A DNA stretch of 64,000 nucleotides from positions 1,612,001-1,676,000 of the forward strand of contig CAVXJN010000003.1 of the NCBI GenBank assembly GCA_963762165.1, read 5' to 3'. The notes below the pieces were generated by a model, which had not been told where the DNA came from, did no database searches, and worked only from the letters and a program-made list of their open reading frames with translations. The DNA comes from CAVXJN01 sp963762165. Lineage in GTDB: Bacteria > Pseudomonadota > Gammaproteobacteria > JASBUN01. A program made the position numbers and the translations under genes. Positions 27,295-35,483 of this stretch are shown piece after piece; the stretch's first letter is position 1, and every line of letters begins with the position of its first letter.

Positions 27295-28068
27295 ATGAAT
27301 CGGACTATCCAATCCTGGGCGGCTGTGTGTCTTGCGGCAGCCGCGTTTTTCACGACATCCGTCAGTTGGGCGGCGCACGAACAGGCGTCAAGCTCCTTCG
27401 TACCCACAGTCATGCCCGAAGCCAAGTTCGCCAAGCTGATGATCGATCGCCTCGAATACGCCTGGGGTGAGGACGAAAACACCGTCAACTGGGATGCGCA
27501 GTTCTGGTATGGCGGCGACATCAACCGGCTCTGGATCGAGACCGAGGGTGAGGACGTCGCCTCCGGTGGCAGCGGCGGTGAGCTGGAATATCTGGACGTG
27601 ATGTACAGCCGACGCATCTGGCCTTACTGGGACATCCAGGCGGGCGTGGGCTATCAGCGTGCCTACGGTCCCGGGCCGGACCATGACCGCGGTTCGGTGG
27701 TGGTCGGCCTGCAGGGACTGGCGCCGTATTGGTTTGAGACCGATGCCAAGCTGCGCCTCAATGAAGGCGGGGCGATCTCAGCGGAGTTGGAAACCGAATA
27801 CGACTGGCTGTTGTCCCAGCGACTGATCCTGCAGCCGCGTTTTACGACGTACTATTCGTCGCAGAAAGTCGAAGCGTTCGGCATCGGTCAGGGTATCAAC
27901 TCCGTGCAAGCGGGACTTCGGCTGCGCTACGAAATCCGACGCGAGTTCGCACCCTACATCGGCGTCTATTACCGCAAGCTACTAGGTGAGACCGCCGATC
28001 TCGCCAAGGCGGATGGCGAAGATACCGGCGGCGCCGCGGTGGTCGCCGGTGTGCGCATGTGGTTCTAG
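27295..28068 (+). CDS. copB: Copper resistance protein B (outer membrane)
   Basis: 257 aa from the ATG at 27295, preceded by GGGGAGAG 8 bp upstream. Signal peptide ends near SVSWAA. The mature protein shows the PcoB/CopB pattern: DRLEYAWGEDENTVNWDAQFWYGGD, a long series of amphipathic strands, and VVAGVRMWF with terminal Phe. The Met/His-rich N-terminal part of longer CopB proteins is missing; here CopA carries the Met-rich region instead. Outer-membrane copper-resistance protein, co-transcribed with copA. Confidence 0.93.
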   Translation: MNRTIQSWAAVCLAAAAFFTTSVSWAAHEQASSSFVPTVMPEAKFAKLMIDRLEYAWGEDENTVNWDAQFWYGGDINRLWIETEGEDVASGGSGGELEYLDVMYSRRIWPYWDIQAGVGYQRAYGPGPDHDRGSVVVGLQGLAPYWFETDAKLRLNEGGAISAELETEYDWLLSQRLILQPRFTTYYSSQKVEAFGIGQGINSVQAGLRLRYEIRREFAPYIGVYYRKLLGETADLAKADGEDTGGAAVVAGVRMWF

Positions 28069-28331
28069 CCACCGGCCTCAGTGACGTGACCGATTTCGGC
28101 GGCAGACAGCGCTTACGGCGCGCACAGCGCGCCCTATGGTGGAGGCAGGATGGACGCCAGCGTTCAGTGGCGCGTGTTCTAGACCATCGCCTGCAGTTGG
28201 CGGGCAACGCCATTTGCGTAGGGCGGGCTATCTGCCCTCCGTAAGGCTTCCGACGCCGGGCATCGCGTTGCGCGATCCACACATGCCATCCCGCTGTCGC
28301 GGAGGCAGTTTCGCTCGCAAAAGGATCATCA

Positions 28332-28826
28332 ATGATGAAACGCTATTCATATCTGTTTGTTTTTCTGGCAGTGCTGCTGACCGGCTGCAGTGACGAAGCC
28401 GAACAGGCGCAGCCGTCTGCTGCGGCGCCTCAACAACCGAACCCGCAGTCCAAGGCCACCGGCCCGGCGGTCGACGAGACGACCCTGGCCTTGGGCAAGA
28501 AGGTGTTCGACAATCACTGTGCGAGCTGCCATGGCGGTAGCGGCCAGGGCGCGGACGACTGGCAGAAGCCCGGACCCGATGGCAAGTACCCGGCGCCGCC
28601 CTTGAATGGCACCGGCCATGCTTGGCACCACCCCATGGCGGCGCTGCAACAGACCATCCGCAACGGCACGGCGCGGATCGGCGGCAATATGCCGGCGTGG
28701 GAAAACGAGCTCAGCGACGAAGAAATCAATGCCGTGATCTACTGGTTTCAGTCGCAATGGCCGGTCGAGTTGTATGGCGCTTGGCGGGAAGCCGACGCCA
28801 GGGCGCGCTCCGGGGCTGGGAATTAA
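28332..28826 (+). CDS. c-type cytochrome lipoprotein
   Basis: 164 aa. A lipobox (LLTGC, Cys about residue 19) predicts a lipoprotein; a low-complexity Pro/Gln/Ala linker follows. A single c-type haem site CASCH lies at 63-67 (GKKVFDNHCASCHGG), with axial Met probably in GGNMPAWENELSDEEI. Class I mono-haem cytochrome fold. It lies 263 bp after copB, a gap in which I see nothing else. Probably an electron carrier for the periplasmic copper module; partner unknown. Confidence 0.85.
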   Translation: MMKRYSYLFVFLAVLLTGCSDEAEQAQPSAAAPQQPNPQSKATGPAVDETTLALGKKVFDNHCASCHGGSGQGADDWQKPGPDGKYPAPPLNGTGHAWHHPMAALQQTIRNGTARIGGNMPAWENELSDEEINAVIYWFQSQWPVELYGAWREADARARSGAGN

Positions 28827-28944
28827 TGCGGAACGCGAGGGTCGTGCTAAATTGTGATCCAGGTCAGCACGAGCCCCGACGGTCCCTGGGGTTGTGCGCT
28901 TCATCGTAGGACGGATAGGAAGCGGTCTTAGCCGGCGTGAGAGA

Positions 28945-29415
28945 ATGATGAAGCCAGCAACAACGACCAAGGCACTGTCGCGGCACATCACCGGCCCTTT
29001 TGCGCGGGATCGGGATCGGCAGGCTGCGCGCTGGCTGGCCGCCATTTGGCTGAGCTTTCTGCTGCTCAATTATTTGCAGCCCTGCTGCGAGGTGGTGACC
29101 GCGGCGGTACCCCATGGACATGGCGGCGCGTGGACAAATTTTGCTGCGACGAACACAGATGGACATGCGCATCTTGGGCATGATCACGCGGGCCAGGACC
29201 ATAAGCACTGCGCGACCTCGGACGGCATCGACACCGCTGTACCGGATTTTCTGACATCATCGTTTTCCAGCGCCGATATCCAGTTCGTCTTCGTCGGACT
29301 CGTTCTGACCCTTCTGTATAGCCTGGCTTCCCTGGTCCCTGTTCGTGTGGTGAACGATCGCGAACGCGGACCTCCTCACCGGGTTTATCTCACTACGCTT
29401 CGGTTGCGTATCTAG
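28945..29415 (+). CDS. His-rich small membrane protein
   Basis: 156 aa from the ATG at 28945 (GTGAGAGA just upstream); a start at 28894 is also in frame. One membrane segment near residues 30-50 (AAIWLSFLLLNYLQPCCEV), a His-rich loop (HGHGG and HAHLGHDHAGQDHKHC), and a second membrane segment near 110-130. Resembles small uncharacterised proteins next to copper genes, with a Cys-Cys pair and His cluster. It probably contributes metal binding at the membrane. No stronger assignment possible. Confidence 0.62.
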   Translation: MMKPATTTKALSRHITGPFARDRDRQAARWLAAIWLSFLLLNYLQPCCEVVTAAVPHGHGGAWTNFAATNTDGHAHLGHDHAGQDHKHCATSDGIDTAVPDFLTSSFSSADIQFVFVGLVLTLLYSLASLVPVRVVNDRERGPPHRVYLTTLRLRI

Positions 29416-29462
29416 GTCGAATCTCCTCCCGTTCCGGCAAACCATTGCCTGAACGTCAGTTT

Positions 29463-29480
29463 CCGTCGCTCAGGCGACGG
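29463..29480 (+). promoter_or_regulatory. Perfect 7-bp hairpin upstream of merR
   Basis: CCGTCGC-TCAG-GCGACGG lies between the His-rich membrane gene and the MerR gene, 30 bp before the merR start. There is no T-run, so it is not a classic terminator. It could be a regulatory or processing hairpin. Confidence 0.35.
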
Positions 29481-29510
29481 TCCGTGAAGTCATTCGGAGG
29501 AGATATTGCC

Positions 29511-29939
29511 ATGATTGTCAATGAGCTCGCCAAGGCCGCAGGCGTCGAGCCGCACGTGGTCCGTTACTACACCCGCATCGGTCTGCTACGACCCGCCCGT
29601 CACCCCGACAACGGTTACAAAATGTTCCGCCCGAGCGACATCCGACGCCTGGAATGGATCCGGCGCGCCCAAGAGTTGGGTTTCGGTTTGACCGAGGTCG
29701 CCGCTTTTCTTGAGGCGCAGGAGGCCGGTGAAACCGCTATGGTGCCGATGTGCGAAAGTCTTCGTCAAAACATCGAACGCAATCGCAGCCGTTTGTCGGA
29801 ACTCCAAAAGCTCCAGGCGCGGATGGAGGCGGCAATGAACGCGTGGGATCGTTTTCAAACGGGTCCGTTGCGCGACCTCGCGGCCGCCGACGTGACTGCC
29901 TCAGAAGCGAACGGTCTCAACCTTTCTCGCATGACTTGA
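29511..29939 (+). CDS. MerR-family transcriptional regulator
   Basis: 142 aa from the ATG at 29511, which has GGAGGAG 8 bp upstream. The N-terminal winged helix-turn-helix is clear (VNELAKAAGVEPHVVRYYTRIGLL, then NGYKMFRPSDIRRLEWI), followed by a coiled-coil dimer helix (ESLRQNIERNRSRLSELQKLQ). Only one cysteine (about residue 79, MVPMCES) is present, so the CxxxxC loop of CueR is not intact; metal specificity is uncertain. A MerR-type promoter begins within its last codons and points at the porin/cytochrome operon, its probable target. Confidence 0.9.
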   Translation: MIVNELAKAAGVEPHVVRYYTRIGLLRPARHPDNGYKMFRPSDIRRLEWIRRAQELGFGLTEVAAFLEAQEAGETAMVPMCESLRQNIERNRSRLSELQKLQARMEAAMNAWDRFQTGPLRDLAAADVTASEANGLNLSRMT

Positions 29940-29967
29940 CCTGATCGCTACACACAGGTTGTAGGCT
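29936..29967 (+). promoter_or_regulatory. MerR-type promoter/operator
   Basis: TTGACC (29936-29941) and TAGGCT (29962-29967) are separated by 20 bp, longer than the usual 17 and typical of MerR-activated promoters. The spacer contains a perfect dyad ACCTG-N11-CAGGT (29939-29959). It begins in the stop codon of the merR gene and lies about 90 bp before the porin gene. This layout is what MerR-family activators need to untwist DNA. Confidence 0.68.
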
Positions 29968-30054
29968 TGCGAAAACAGCGTAGGTCGCACGGATCCGGTC
30001 GTGTCCATGTCCGGAAAATTCGTGTCGAAAAAAAACAGCGGAGGAGTATCAATC

Positions 30055-31302
30055 ATGGGAGACTCAGCTCACAACCAGCGACTGGCGTTATGCGGTGCGT
30101 TGCTTCTGATCAATGCTGCACCCACGCTGGTCATGGCCGCCACCGATCCAGTAGAGGTGCTCCAACGCCAGGTGGAACTGTTGCAAAAGCAGCTGAACGA
30201 GGTGCGCGCGCAGCTGCAGCAGCAGCGCCAAGCAGCCCCAGAAGGGCAGGCCAACAGCGCGGACATCAAGGCACTCAAGCAGCAGGTGCGCGAAGTCTCG
30301 AAACAGCAGGCCGAGGCAAGCGAAGCGAATTCGGTCGTGCATTTGACCGGCTACGGCGCCATCGGCTTTTCCGACGCGCAGAACGGTGACAGCACGTTCA
30401 GCTCTCTGAGCTTCAACCCGATCTTTCATTACCAATACAAGAATCTGTTCCTGCTCGAAGCGGAGTTGGAATTGCAAGCGCTAGACGACGGCAGCACCAA
30501 AACGGCCCTCGAATACGGCGCTATAGACTGGTTTGTGAACGACTACATGGTGCTCCAAGCCGGCAAGTTCCTCAGCCCTATTGGCCAGTTCCGCCAGAAC
30601 CTGCATCCGGCCTGGATCAACAAGTTTGCCTCTCTGCCGCCGGGCTTCGGAGAAGACGGTGCGGCTCCCGAGTCGGACTTGGGGGTGCAACTGCGCGGTG
30701 GCCTCCCGGTTGGCGACTCGATGGCGGTCAACTACTCGCTCTATGTAGGCAACGGACCGATGATCGAACTCAACGGCAACGAGGTCGAAGCCATTGCCGC
30801 AGAAGGATCCACCGGAAACGGCGATGGCAAGCTCGAGGTAGGCGGGCGAGTCGGTTTTCTGCCCATGCCAGGGCTGGAGATCGGCCTGTCGGCAGGCGGC
30901 GGTGACGTGGGACCCATCGGCGAGGAATCGCTGTTGCGCAACTACGAGGTCTTGGGCGCCGATTTCGCCTGGGGTTCCAAAGCCTGGGAAGTCCGGGGCG
31001 AGTATGTCAAGTCCAAGGTCGGTTCCAATGCCGCCAGTGCAGCGCCGGACAGTGCCGAATGGAAAACCTGGTATGTGCAAGGCGCCTATCGGTTTCTGCC
31101 GAGCAAGTGGGAAGCCGTGCTGCGCTACACCGACTACAACGCCAACGATCCCGCCCAATCCCAGGAGCAGTGGGGCGTTGGCGTGAACTACTGGTTCGCT
31201 CCCAATGCGGTGGCCAAGCTCGGCTATGAGTTCAACGACGGTCTTAGCGGCGAGCCTGCCGATGACAACCGGTTGCTGCTGCAACTCGCCTACGGCTTCT
31301 AA
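30055..31302 (+). CDS. Porin-like outer-membrane protein with N-terminal coiled coil
   Basis: 415 aa from the ATG at 30055 (GAGGAG upstream). Signal peptide to about TLVMAA; residues about 28-80 form a coiled coil (VEVLQRQVELLQKQLNEVRA) as in periplasm-spanning porins. A beta-barrel of about 330 residues follows, starting HLTGYGAIGF and ending in a C-terminal Phe (LLLQLAYGF). First gene behind the MerR-type promoter and immediately before two small cytochromes. Likely a specific outer-membrane channel; substrate not readable from sequence. Confidence 0.8.
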   Translation: MGDSAHNQRLALCGALLLINAAPTLVMAATDPVEVLQRQVELLQKQLNEVRAQLQQQRQAAPEGQANSADIKALKQQVREVSKQQAEASEANSVVHLTGYGAIGFSDAQNGDSTFSSLSFNPIFHYQYKNLFLLEAELELQALDDGSTKTALEYGAIDWFVNDYMVLQAGKFLSPIGQFRQNLHPAWINKFASLPPGFGEDGAAPESDLGVQLRGGLPVGDSMAVNYSLYVGNGPMIELNGNEVEAIAAEGSTGNGDGKLEVGGRVGFLPMPGLEIGLSAGGGDVGPIGEESLLRNYEVLGADFAWGSKAWEVRGEYVKSKVGSNAASAAPDSAEWKTWYVQGAYRFLPSKWEAVLRYTDYNANDPAQSQEQWGVGVNYWFAPNAVAKLGYEFNDGLSGEPADDNRLLLQLAYGF

Positions 31303-31315
31303 GGGAGACAAGCAC

Positions 31316-31609
31316 ATGACCACAGTCCATCCGTTTTCCAGAAAGACTATTTTGATCCTCGCGGCCATCGCCGCATTTGGTCTGCTGCAGCCGCTTGCCG
31401 GCGCCGCGGATCAGAAATCCGATTCGGCGGCCTTTGCCCGCGGCGCCAAGGCCTGGGCCAACAACTGTTCGCGCTGTCACAACATGCGCGACCCGAAGGA
31501 TTTTACCGACGTGCAATGGCGGCCGATTGTGGCACACATGCGTGTGCGTGCCGGGCTGACCGGCCAGGAGGCGCGCGACATCCTGCTGTTTCTGCAAAGG
31601 AGCAACTGA
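31316..31609 (+). CDS. Small c-type cytochrome
   Basis: 97 aa with a signal peptide (LAAIAAFGLLQPLAGAA) and one haem site CSRCH (51-55). A downstream Met near HMRVRAG could be the axial ligand. Preceded by AAGGGAGA. The stop overlaps the ATG of the next cytochrome gene (TGATG), so the two are translationally coupled and probably act as a periplasmic pair. Confidence 0.85.
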   Translation: MTTVHPFSRKTILILAAIAAFGLLQPLAGAADQKSDSAAFARGAKAWANNCSRCHNMRDPKDFTDVQWRPIVAHMRVRAGLTGQEARDILLFLQRSN

Positions 31610-31950
31610 TGCGCAAAGCCACATTAGCGCTCAGCTTCGTATTCGCTTCGACACTATTGGTAGGCGCGGCGCAGGCCGATCCCCTGGCGCGCGGGCGCGA
31701 GGTGTATGACGGCACCTGCATCGCTTGTCACGGAGGCCACGGTGCCGGCGTGCTGCCGGGCGTTCCGGATTTGACGGCAAAAGACGGCCCGCTGACCAAC
31801 CCGGATGCGGTTTTGATCGAACGGATCACCGATGGCTTTCAGAGTCCGGGCTCGATCATGGCGATGCCGGCCAAAGGCGGCGATCCGAACTTGACCGAGG
31901 AAGACGTCCGCGCCGTGCTGCACTACATGCGGACCGAATTCGGTTCGTGA
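31609..31950 (+). CDS. Small c-type cytochrome
   Basis: 113 aa, signal peptide ending GAAQA, one haem site CIACH (37-41) and a probable axial Met in SIMAMPAKGG. Class I fold ending in a typical helix (EEDVRAVLHYMR). Starts on the stop codon of the preceding cytochrome gene. Part of the MerR-adjacent operon. Confidence 0.87.
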   Translation: MRKATLALSFVFASTLLVGAAQADPLARGREVYDGTCIACHGGHGAGVLPGVPDLTAKDGPLTNPDAVLIERITDGFQSPGSIMAMPAKGGDPNLTEEDVRAVLHYMRTEFGS

Positions 31951-31996
31951 GGCATGCGCGGGGCGTCATCATTTGACTTTCAACAGAGGAAGCGCA

Positions 31997-32989
31997 ATGG
32001 TCATGCGTAAAATCAGAAATGCAATTCTTATTTGGTCGCTGTTGGCGGCGGCCGGCGCTGTGCAGGCGGCGCCCACTGTGTACATACCACTCGGTTCAGG
32101 TAACCAGGTGATCGCTGTGGACGGCGCCACCGATCAGATCGTCGCCACCTACTCGGGGCTCGACAACCCCCATGGCCTGGTGGCTACGCCCGATGGCGAA
32201 TATCTGGTTGCCGGCAGTCTCAAAGAAACGCCCGCGCCCGCCGGCGCATCGGCCGACACGCCGACCAGTAAGCTCTTCCTGGTCCACCCCGAACATGGTC
32301 ATGTGATGTCGACGATTCCAGTGGCCGGTTGGACCCATCACCAGGCCATCAGTCCCTCTGGGCGTTATGTCATTTCCACTCACGCCACCCGCGGTTACGT
32401 GACGGTATTGGATATGGTATCACAAGATCGTGCACACCATTCAAACCGGGCCGACCCCGAACTATGCGGTATTCACACGCGACGGCAACACCGTGTAGTC
32501 AGCAACACCGGCAACGGCACCATCAGCCAGATCGATGTCGGAACCTGGAAAGTCAGTCGCACTCTGCAGGCAGGGCCGTCGCCTGAACACATTGTGTTAT
32601 CCAAGGACGAGAAGACGATCTATACCGTCAATACACCTGCCGGCACGGTATCGGCGGTTTCCGTGGATACCGGTAAGGTGATCAAAACCTATCAACTAGC
32701 CAAAAACGTCCATGGGCTCGATCTCGGTGACGACGGCAAGACCCTGTTCGTCAGTTCCAAGCGCGACCAAACCCTCACCGCGCTCGATACCGAGACCGGA
32801 AAACAGCGTTCGATTACGCTCGAGCCCTCGCCGTATCATCTAAACGTCATACCCGGCACCGGCAAAGTATACGTGTCCAGCAGCAAAAAGCCGGTGATCT
32901 GGGTGGTGGACCAGAAATCGCTGGCCGTGGAGAACACAATCAAGCTGCCGGCCGGTGAAGGCCATCAAATGGCGGTGGTCGCACAATAA
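31997..32989 (+). CDS. YVTN-type beta-propeller protein, with a compensated double frameshift
   Basis: 330-aa secreted protein (signal peptide ending GAVQAA) made of about seven propeller blades with YVTN-like repeats (DNPHGLVATPDGEYLVAG, GPSPEHIVLSKDEKTIYTVN, TLFVSSKRDQTLTALD). Residues about 141-167 break the pattern. If one base is removed near 32417 and one added near 32498, the stretch reads YHKIVHTIQTGPTPNYAV and FTRDGNTVY, a perfect blade. This is either a sequencing error pair or a real compensated frameshift. Such propellers next to cytochromes are usually periplasmic redox partners; function unproven. Confidence 0.82.
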   Translation: MVMRKIRNAILIWSLLAAAGAVQAAPTVYIPLGSGNQVIAVDGATDQIVATYSGLDNPHGLVATPDGEYLVAGSLKETPAPAGASADTPTSKLFLVHPEHGHVMSTIPVAGWTHHQAISPSGRYVISTHATRGYVTVLDMVSQDRAHHSNRADPELCGIHTRRQHRVVSNTGNGTISQIDVGTWKVSRTLQAGPSPEHIVLSKDEKTIYTVNTPAGTVSAVSVDTGKVIKTYQLAKNVHGLDLGDDGKTLFVSSKRDQTLTALDTETGKQRSITLEPSPYHLNVIPGTGKVYVSSSKKPVIWVVDQKSLAVENTIKLPAGEGHQMAVVAQ

Positions 32990-33042
32990 CGGCGCTGGCG
33001 CGTGCTCGTCGCTTGAAGAAGCCTAAAGACTGCGGAGAAACC

Positions 33043-33279
33043 ATGAAAATCGAGATTATTACGACCCATTCTTGCAGTCATCGCGTCGGTCTGGAGCGGG
33101 AGTTGCAGGACCTCGGCTACGCCTATGAGCTGTTCTACGTGGAAGAGCACCCGGACATCGTTGCGCTGTACGGCATCCGGCACTCGCCCAATCTGGTAGT
33201 CAACGGCAAGGTGATTTGCCGAGGTCCGGAAGCGCTGCCGGAAGGTGAACTGCGCCGATTGATCGAAGCGCTGCAGTGA
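33043..33279 (+). CDS. Small redoxin-like protein
   Basis: 78 aa from the ATG at 33043 (GGAG upstream; a TTG at 33013 is in frame). A thioredoxin/glutaredoxin-like fold is suggested by KIEIITTHSCSHRV at the N-terminus, RHSPNLVVNGKVI (cis-Pro position) and a final helix. The active-site pair is CSHR, so the second Cys of CxxC is lacking; another Cys follows in KVICRG. No signal peptide. Ends 20 bp before the P-type ATPase gene. Possibly a metal-handling monothiol protein rather than a disulfide reductase. Confidence 0.65.
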   Translation: MKIEIITTHSCSHRVGLERELQDLGYAYELFYVEEHPDIVALYGIRHSPNLVVNGKVICRGPEALPEGELRRLIEALQ

Positions 33280-33299
33280 GGAAAGCGGAAATCGAGCAT

Positions 33300-35381
33300 A
33301 TGGGGCATCAGCATGAGAAGCACGGTGCCGGCGCACCCGGCGAGGATTTTCCTGCGCGCAAGGCACCAGAGCATCAGGACGGCCATCAAGGTCACGATCA
33401 TGGCACCATGATCGCTGATTTCCGCAAGCGGTTTTGGGTGTCGATCATCCTCACCATTCCGATCCTGGCACTTTCGCCGATGCTCCAGGCGTTCGTAGGC
33501 GCGGAGCAAGCGCTTGCGTTTCCCGGTGACGCCTATTGGCTGCTCGCGTTTTCCAGCGCCGTTTATTTCTATGGTGGCTGGCCGTTTATTTCCGGTCTGT
33601 TGTCGGAGCTGCGTCAGCGCCAGCCCGGCATGATGACCTTGATCGCGCTGGCGATCAGCGTCGCATATTTCTACTCCGCTGCGGTGGTGCTGGGACTGAC
33701 CGGCAAGGTGTTCTTTTGGGAGTTGGCGACCCTGATTGACGTGATGCTCCTGGGCCACTGGATCGAGATGAAGTCGGTCATGGGCGCTTCCGGTGCGCTG
33801 GAGGCACTGGTCAAGCTGATGCCTACGGTCGCCCACCGCTTGCAGGCCGGGGCCGAGGTCGAAGACGTGCCGATCGCCGAGCTCCGCCCCGGCGACCGGG
33901 TGCTGGTGAAACCAGGAGAGAAAGTTCCAACCGATGGAATGATCGTCGATGGTCGCTCCAGTCTCGACGAATCCATGCTGACCGGCGAGTCGAAGCCGGT
34001 GGAACGTGGCGTCGACGAAGAAGTGATCGGCGGCTCGGTCAATGGCGAGGGGGCGATCACCATCGAAATCCGCAAGACCGACGATGAGACTTATCTTTCC
34101 CAGGTCATCGACATGGTGCGCCAGGCGCAGTCATCGCGTTCGCGGACCCAGGATCTCGCCAACCGCGCCGCGCAATGGTTGACTTACATCGCCCTGAGTG
34201 CAGGCGGTTTGACGCTGATCGTGTGGCTGTCGCTCGGAGCGGAGTTCGAGTTTTCTCTCGAGCGCATGGTGACCGTCATGGTGATCACCTGTCCGCACGC
34301 ACTCGGATTGGCGGTTCCGCTGGTGGTGGCGGTCAGTACCAGCCTTGCTGCGGGCAGGGGTCTGCTGATCCGTGACCGCGCAGCATTCGAGCGCGCGCGC
34401 AATCTCCAGGCAATTGTGTTCGACAAGACCGGCACGCTTACCGAAGGGCGATTCGGTGTCAGCGATATCGTTGTGCTCGGGGCGCGTAGTGAATCCGACG
34501 TTTTGAGTCTGGCGGCCGGCTTGGAGCAGCAGTCGTCTCACCCCATTGCTGCGGGCATCGTGCGCGCCGCAGAAGAGCGTCGACTGCCGAACGCCAAGGT
34601 TGCGGACTTCGAGAACCTGCCCGGCAAAGGCGCACAAGCGCGCGTCGAGGGGGCGCTGATTCAGGTCGTGAGTCCTGGATATGTGCGCAGCAGCGGCGTT
34701 GAGCTGGACCACGAACGAGTCGACGCGTTGATGGGCCAGGGCAAGACGGTCGTATTCGTGCTCGAGGAGGGCCGTGTCATTGGCGCCATCGCGCTGGCGG
34801 ATATCGTGCGGCGGGAATCCCGCGCCGCCATCGCTCGGCTCAAGGAGATGGGTATCCAATGCATGATGTTGACCGGCGACGCCGAAGCCGTGGCCAGGAC
34901 GGTGGCGGCAGAGCTCGGCTTGGACGACTACTTCGCCGAAGTATTGCCGGACCAGAAGGCGGCCAAGATTCGTGAAGTGAAGCAACGCGGTCTGGCGGTC
35001 GCAATGGTGGGCGATGGTGTCAACGACGCGCCCGCACTGGTGGAATCCGATCTCGGCATCGCGATCGGCGCCGGGACCGATGTCGCCATCGAGTCCGCCG
35101 ACATCGTCCTGGTGCGTTCCGATCCGCGCAACGTTGCCGACATTATGGCGCTGTCGCGCGCGACCTACAGCAAGATGATCCAGAACCTGCTGTGGGCGAC
35201 CGGCTACAACGCCTTCGCCATCCCGTTGGCAGCCGGTGTGGCCTATAGCGTAGGGGTGGTGCTCACGCCAGCGTTCGGTGCTGCGCTGATGTCGCTGAGC
35301 ACTGTGATCGTGGCGATCAATGCCAAATTGCTGAGTCGCTTTCAGCCATCCACCGCCGCCGCGGCGAGCGACCGAAGCTGA
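33300..35381 (+). CDS. P1B-type copper-transporting ATPase, CPH class (CopB-like)
   Basis: 693 aa from the ATG at 33300 (GCGGAA 9 bp upstream); a GTG at 33276 overlapping the redoxin stop is the alternative. A His-rich cytoplasmic N-terminus (HQHEKHG and HQDGHQGHDHG) replaces the usual CxxC domains. Membrane motif C331-P-H, phosphorylation site D375 in DKTGTLTEG, the HP motif SSHPIAAG, and MVGDGVNDAPAL hinge are all present. The CPH membrane motif is typical of the CopB subgroup linked to Cu(II)/Cu(I)/Ag export. Not to be confused with the outer-membrane CopB of this island. Confidence 0.93.
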   Translation: MGHQHEKHGAGAPGEDFPARKAPEHQDGHQGHDHGTMIADFRKRFWVSIILTIPILALSPMLQAFVGAEQALAFPGDAYWLLAFSSAVYFYGGWPFISGLLSELRQRQPGMMTLIALAISVAYFYSAAVVLGLTGKVFFWELATLIDVMLLGHWIEMKSVMGASGALEALVKLMPTVAHRLQAGAEVEDVPIAELRPGDRVLVKPGEKVPTDGMIVDGRSSLDESMLTGESKPVERGVDEEVIGGSVNGEGAITIEIRKTDDETYLSQVIDMVRQAQSSRSRTQDLANRAAQWLTYIALSAGGLTLIVWLSLGAEFEFSLERMVTVMVITCPHALGLAVPLVVAVSTSLAAGRGLLIRDRAAFERARNLQAIVFDKTGTLTEGRFGVSDIVVLGARSESDVLSLAAGLEQQSSHPIAAGIVRAAEERRLPNAKVADFENLPGKGAQARVEGALIQVVSPGYVRSSGVELDHERVDALMGQGKTVVFVLEEGRVIGAIALADIVRRESRAAIARLKEMGIQCMMLTGDAEAVARTVAAELGLDDYFAEVLPDQKAAKIREVKQRGLAVAMVGDGVNDAPALVESDLGIAIGAGTDVAIESADIVLVRSDPRNVADIMALSRATYSKMIQNLLWATGYNAFAIPLAAGVAYSVGVVLTPAFGAALMSLSTVIVAINAKLLSRFQPSTAAAASDRS

Positions 35382-35483
35382 TCGCAGCCGGCACACATCG
35401 AATTGGACACACGTCTGGACACTGACTAGGTTTTCGCAGTGGACAGGAATTCACGGCAAAGAAGCCCCAAAAGGAGCAATACA

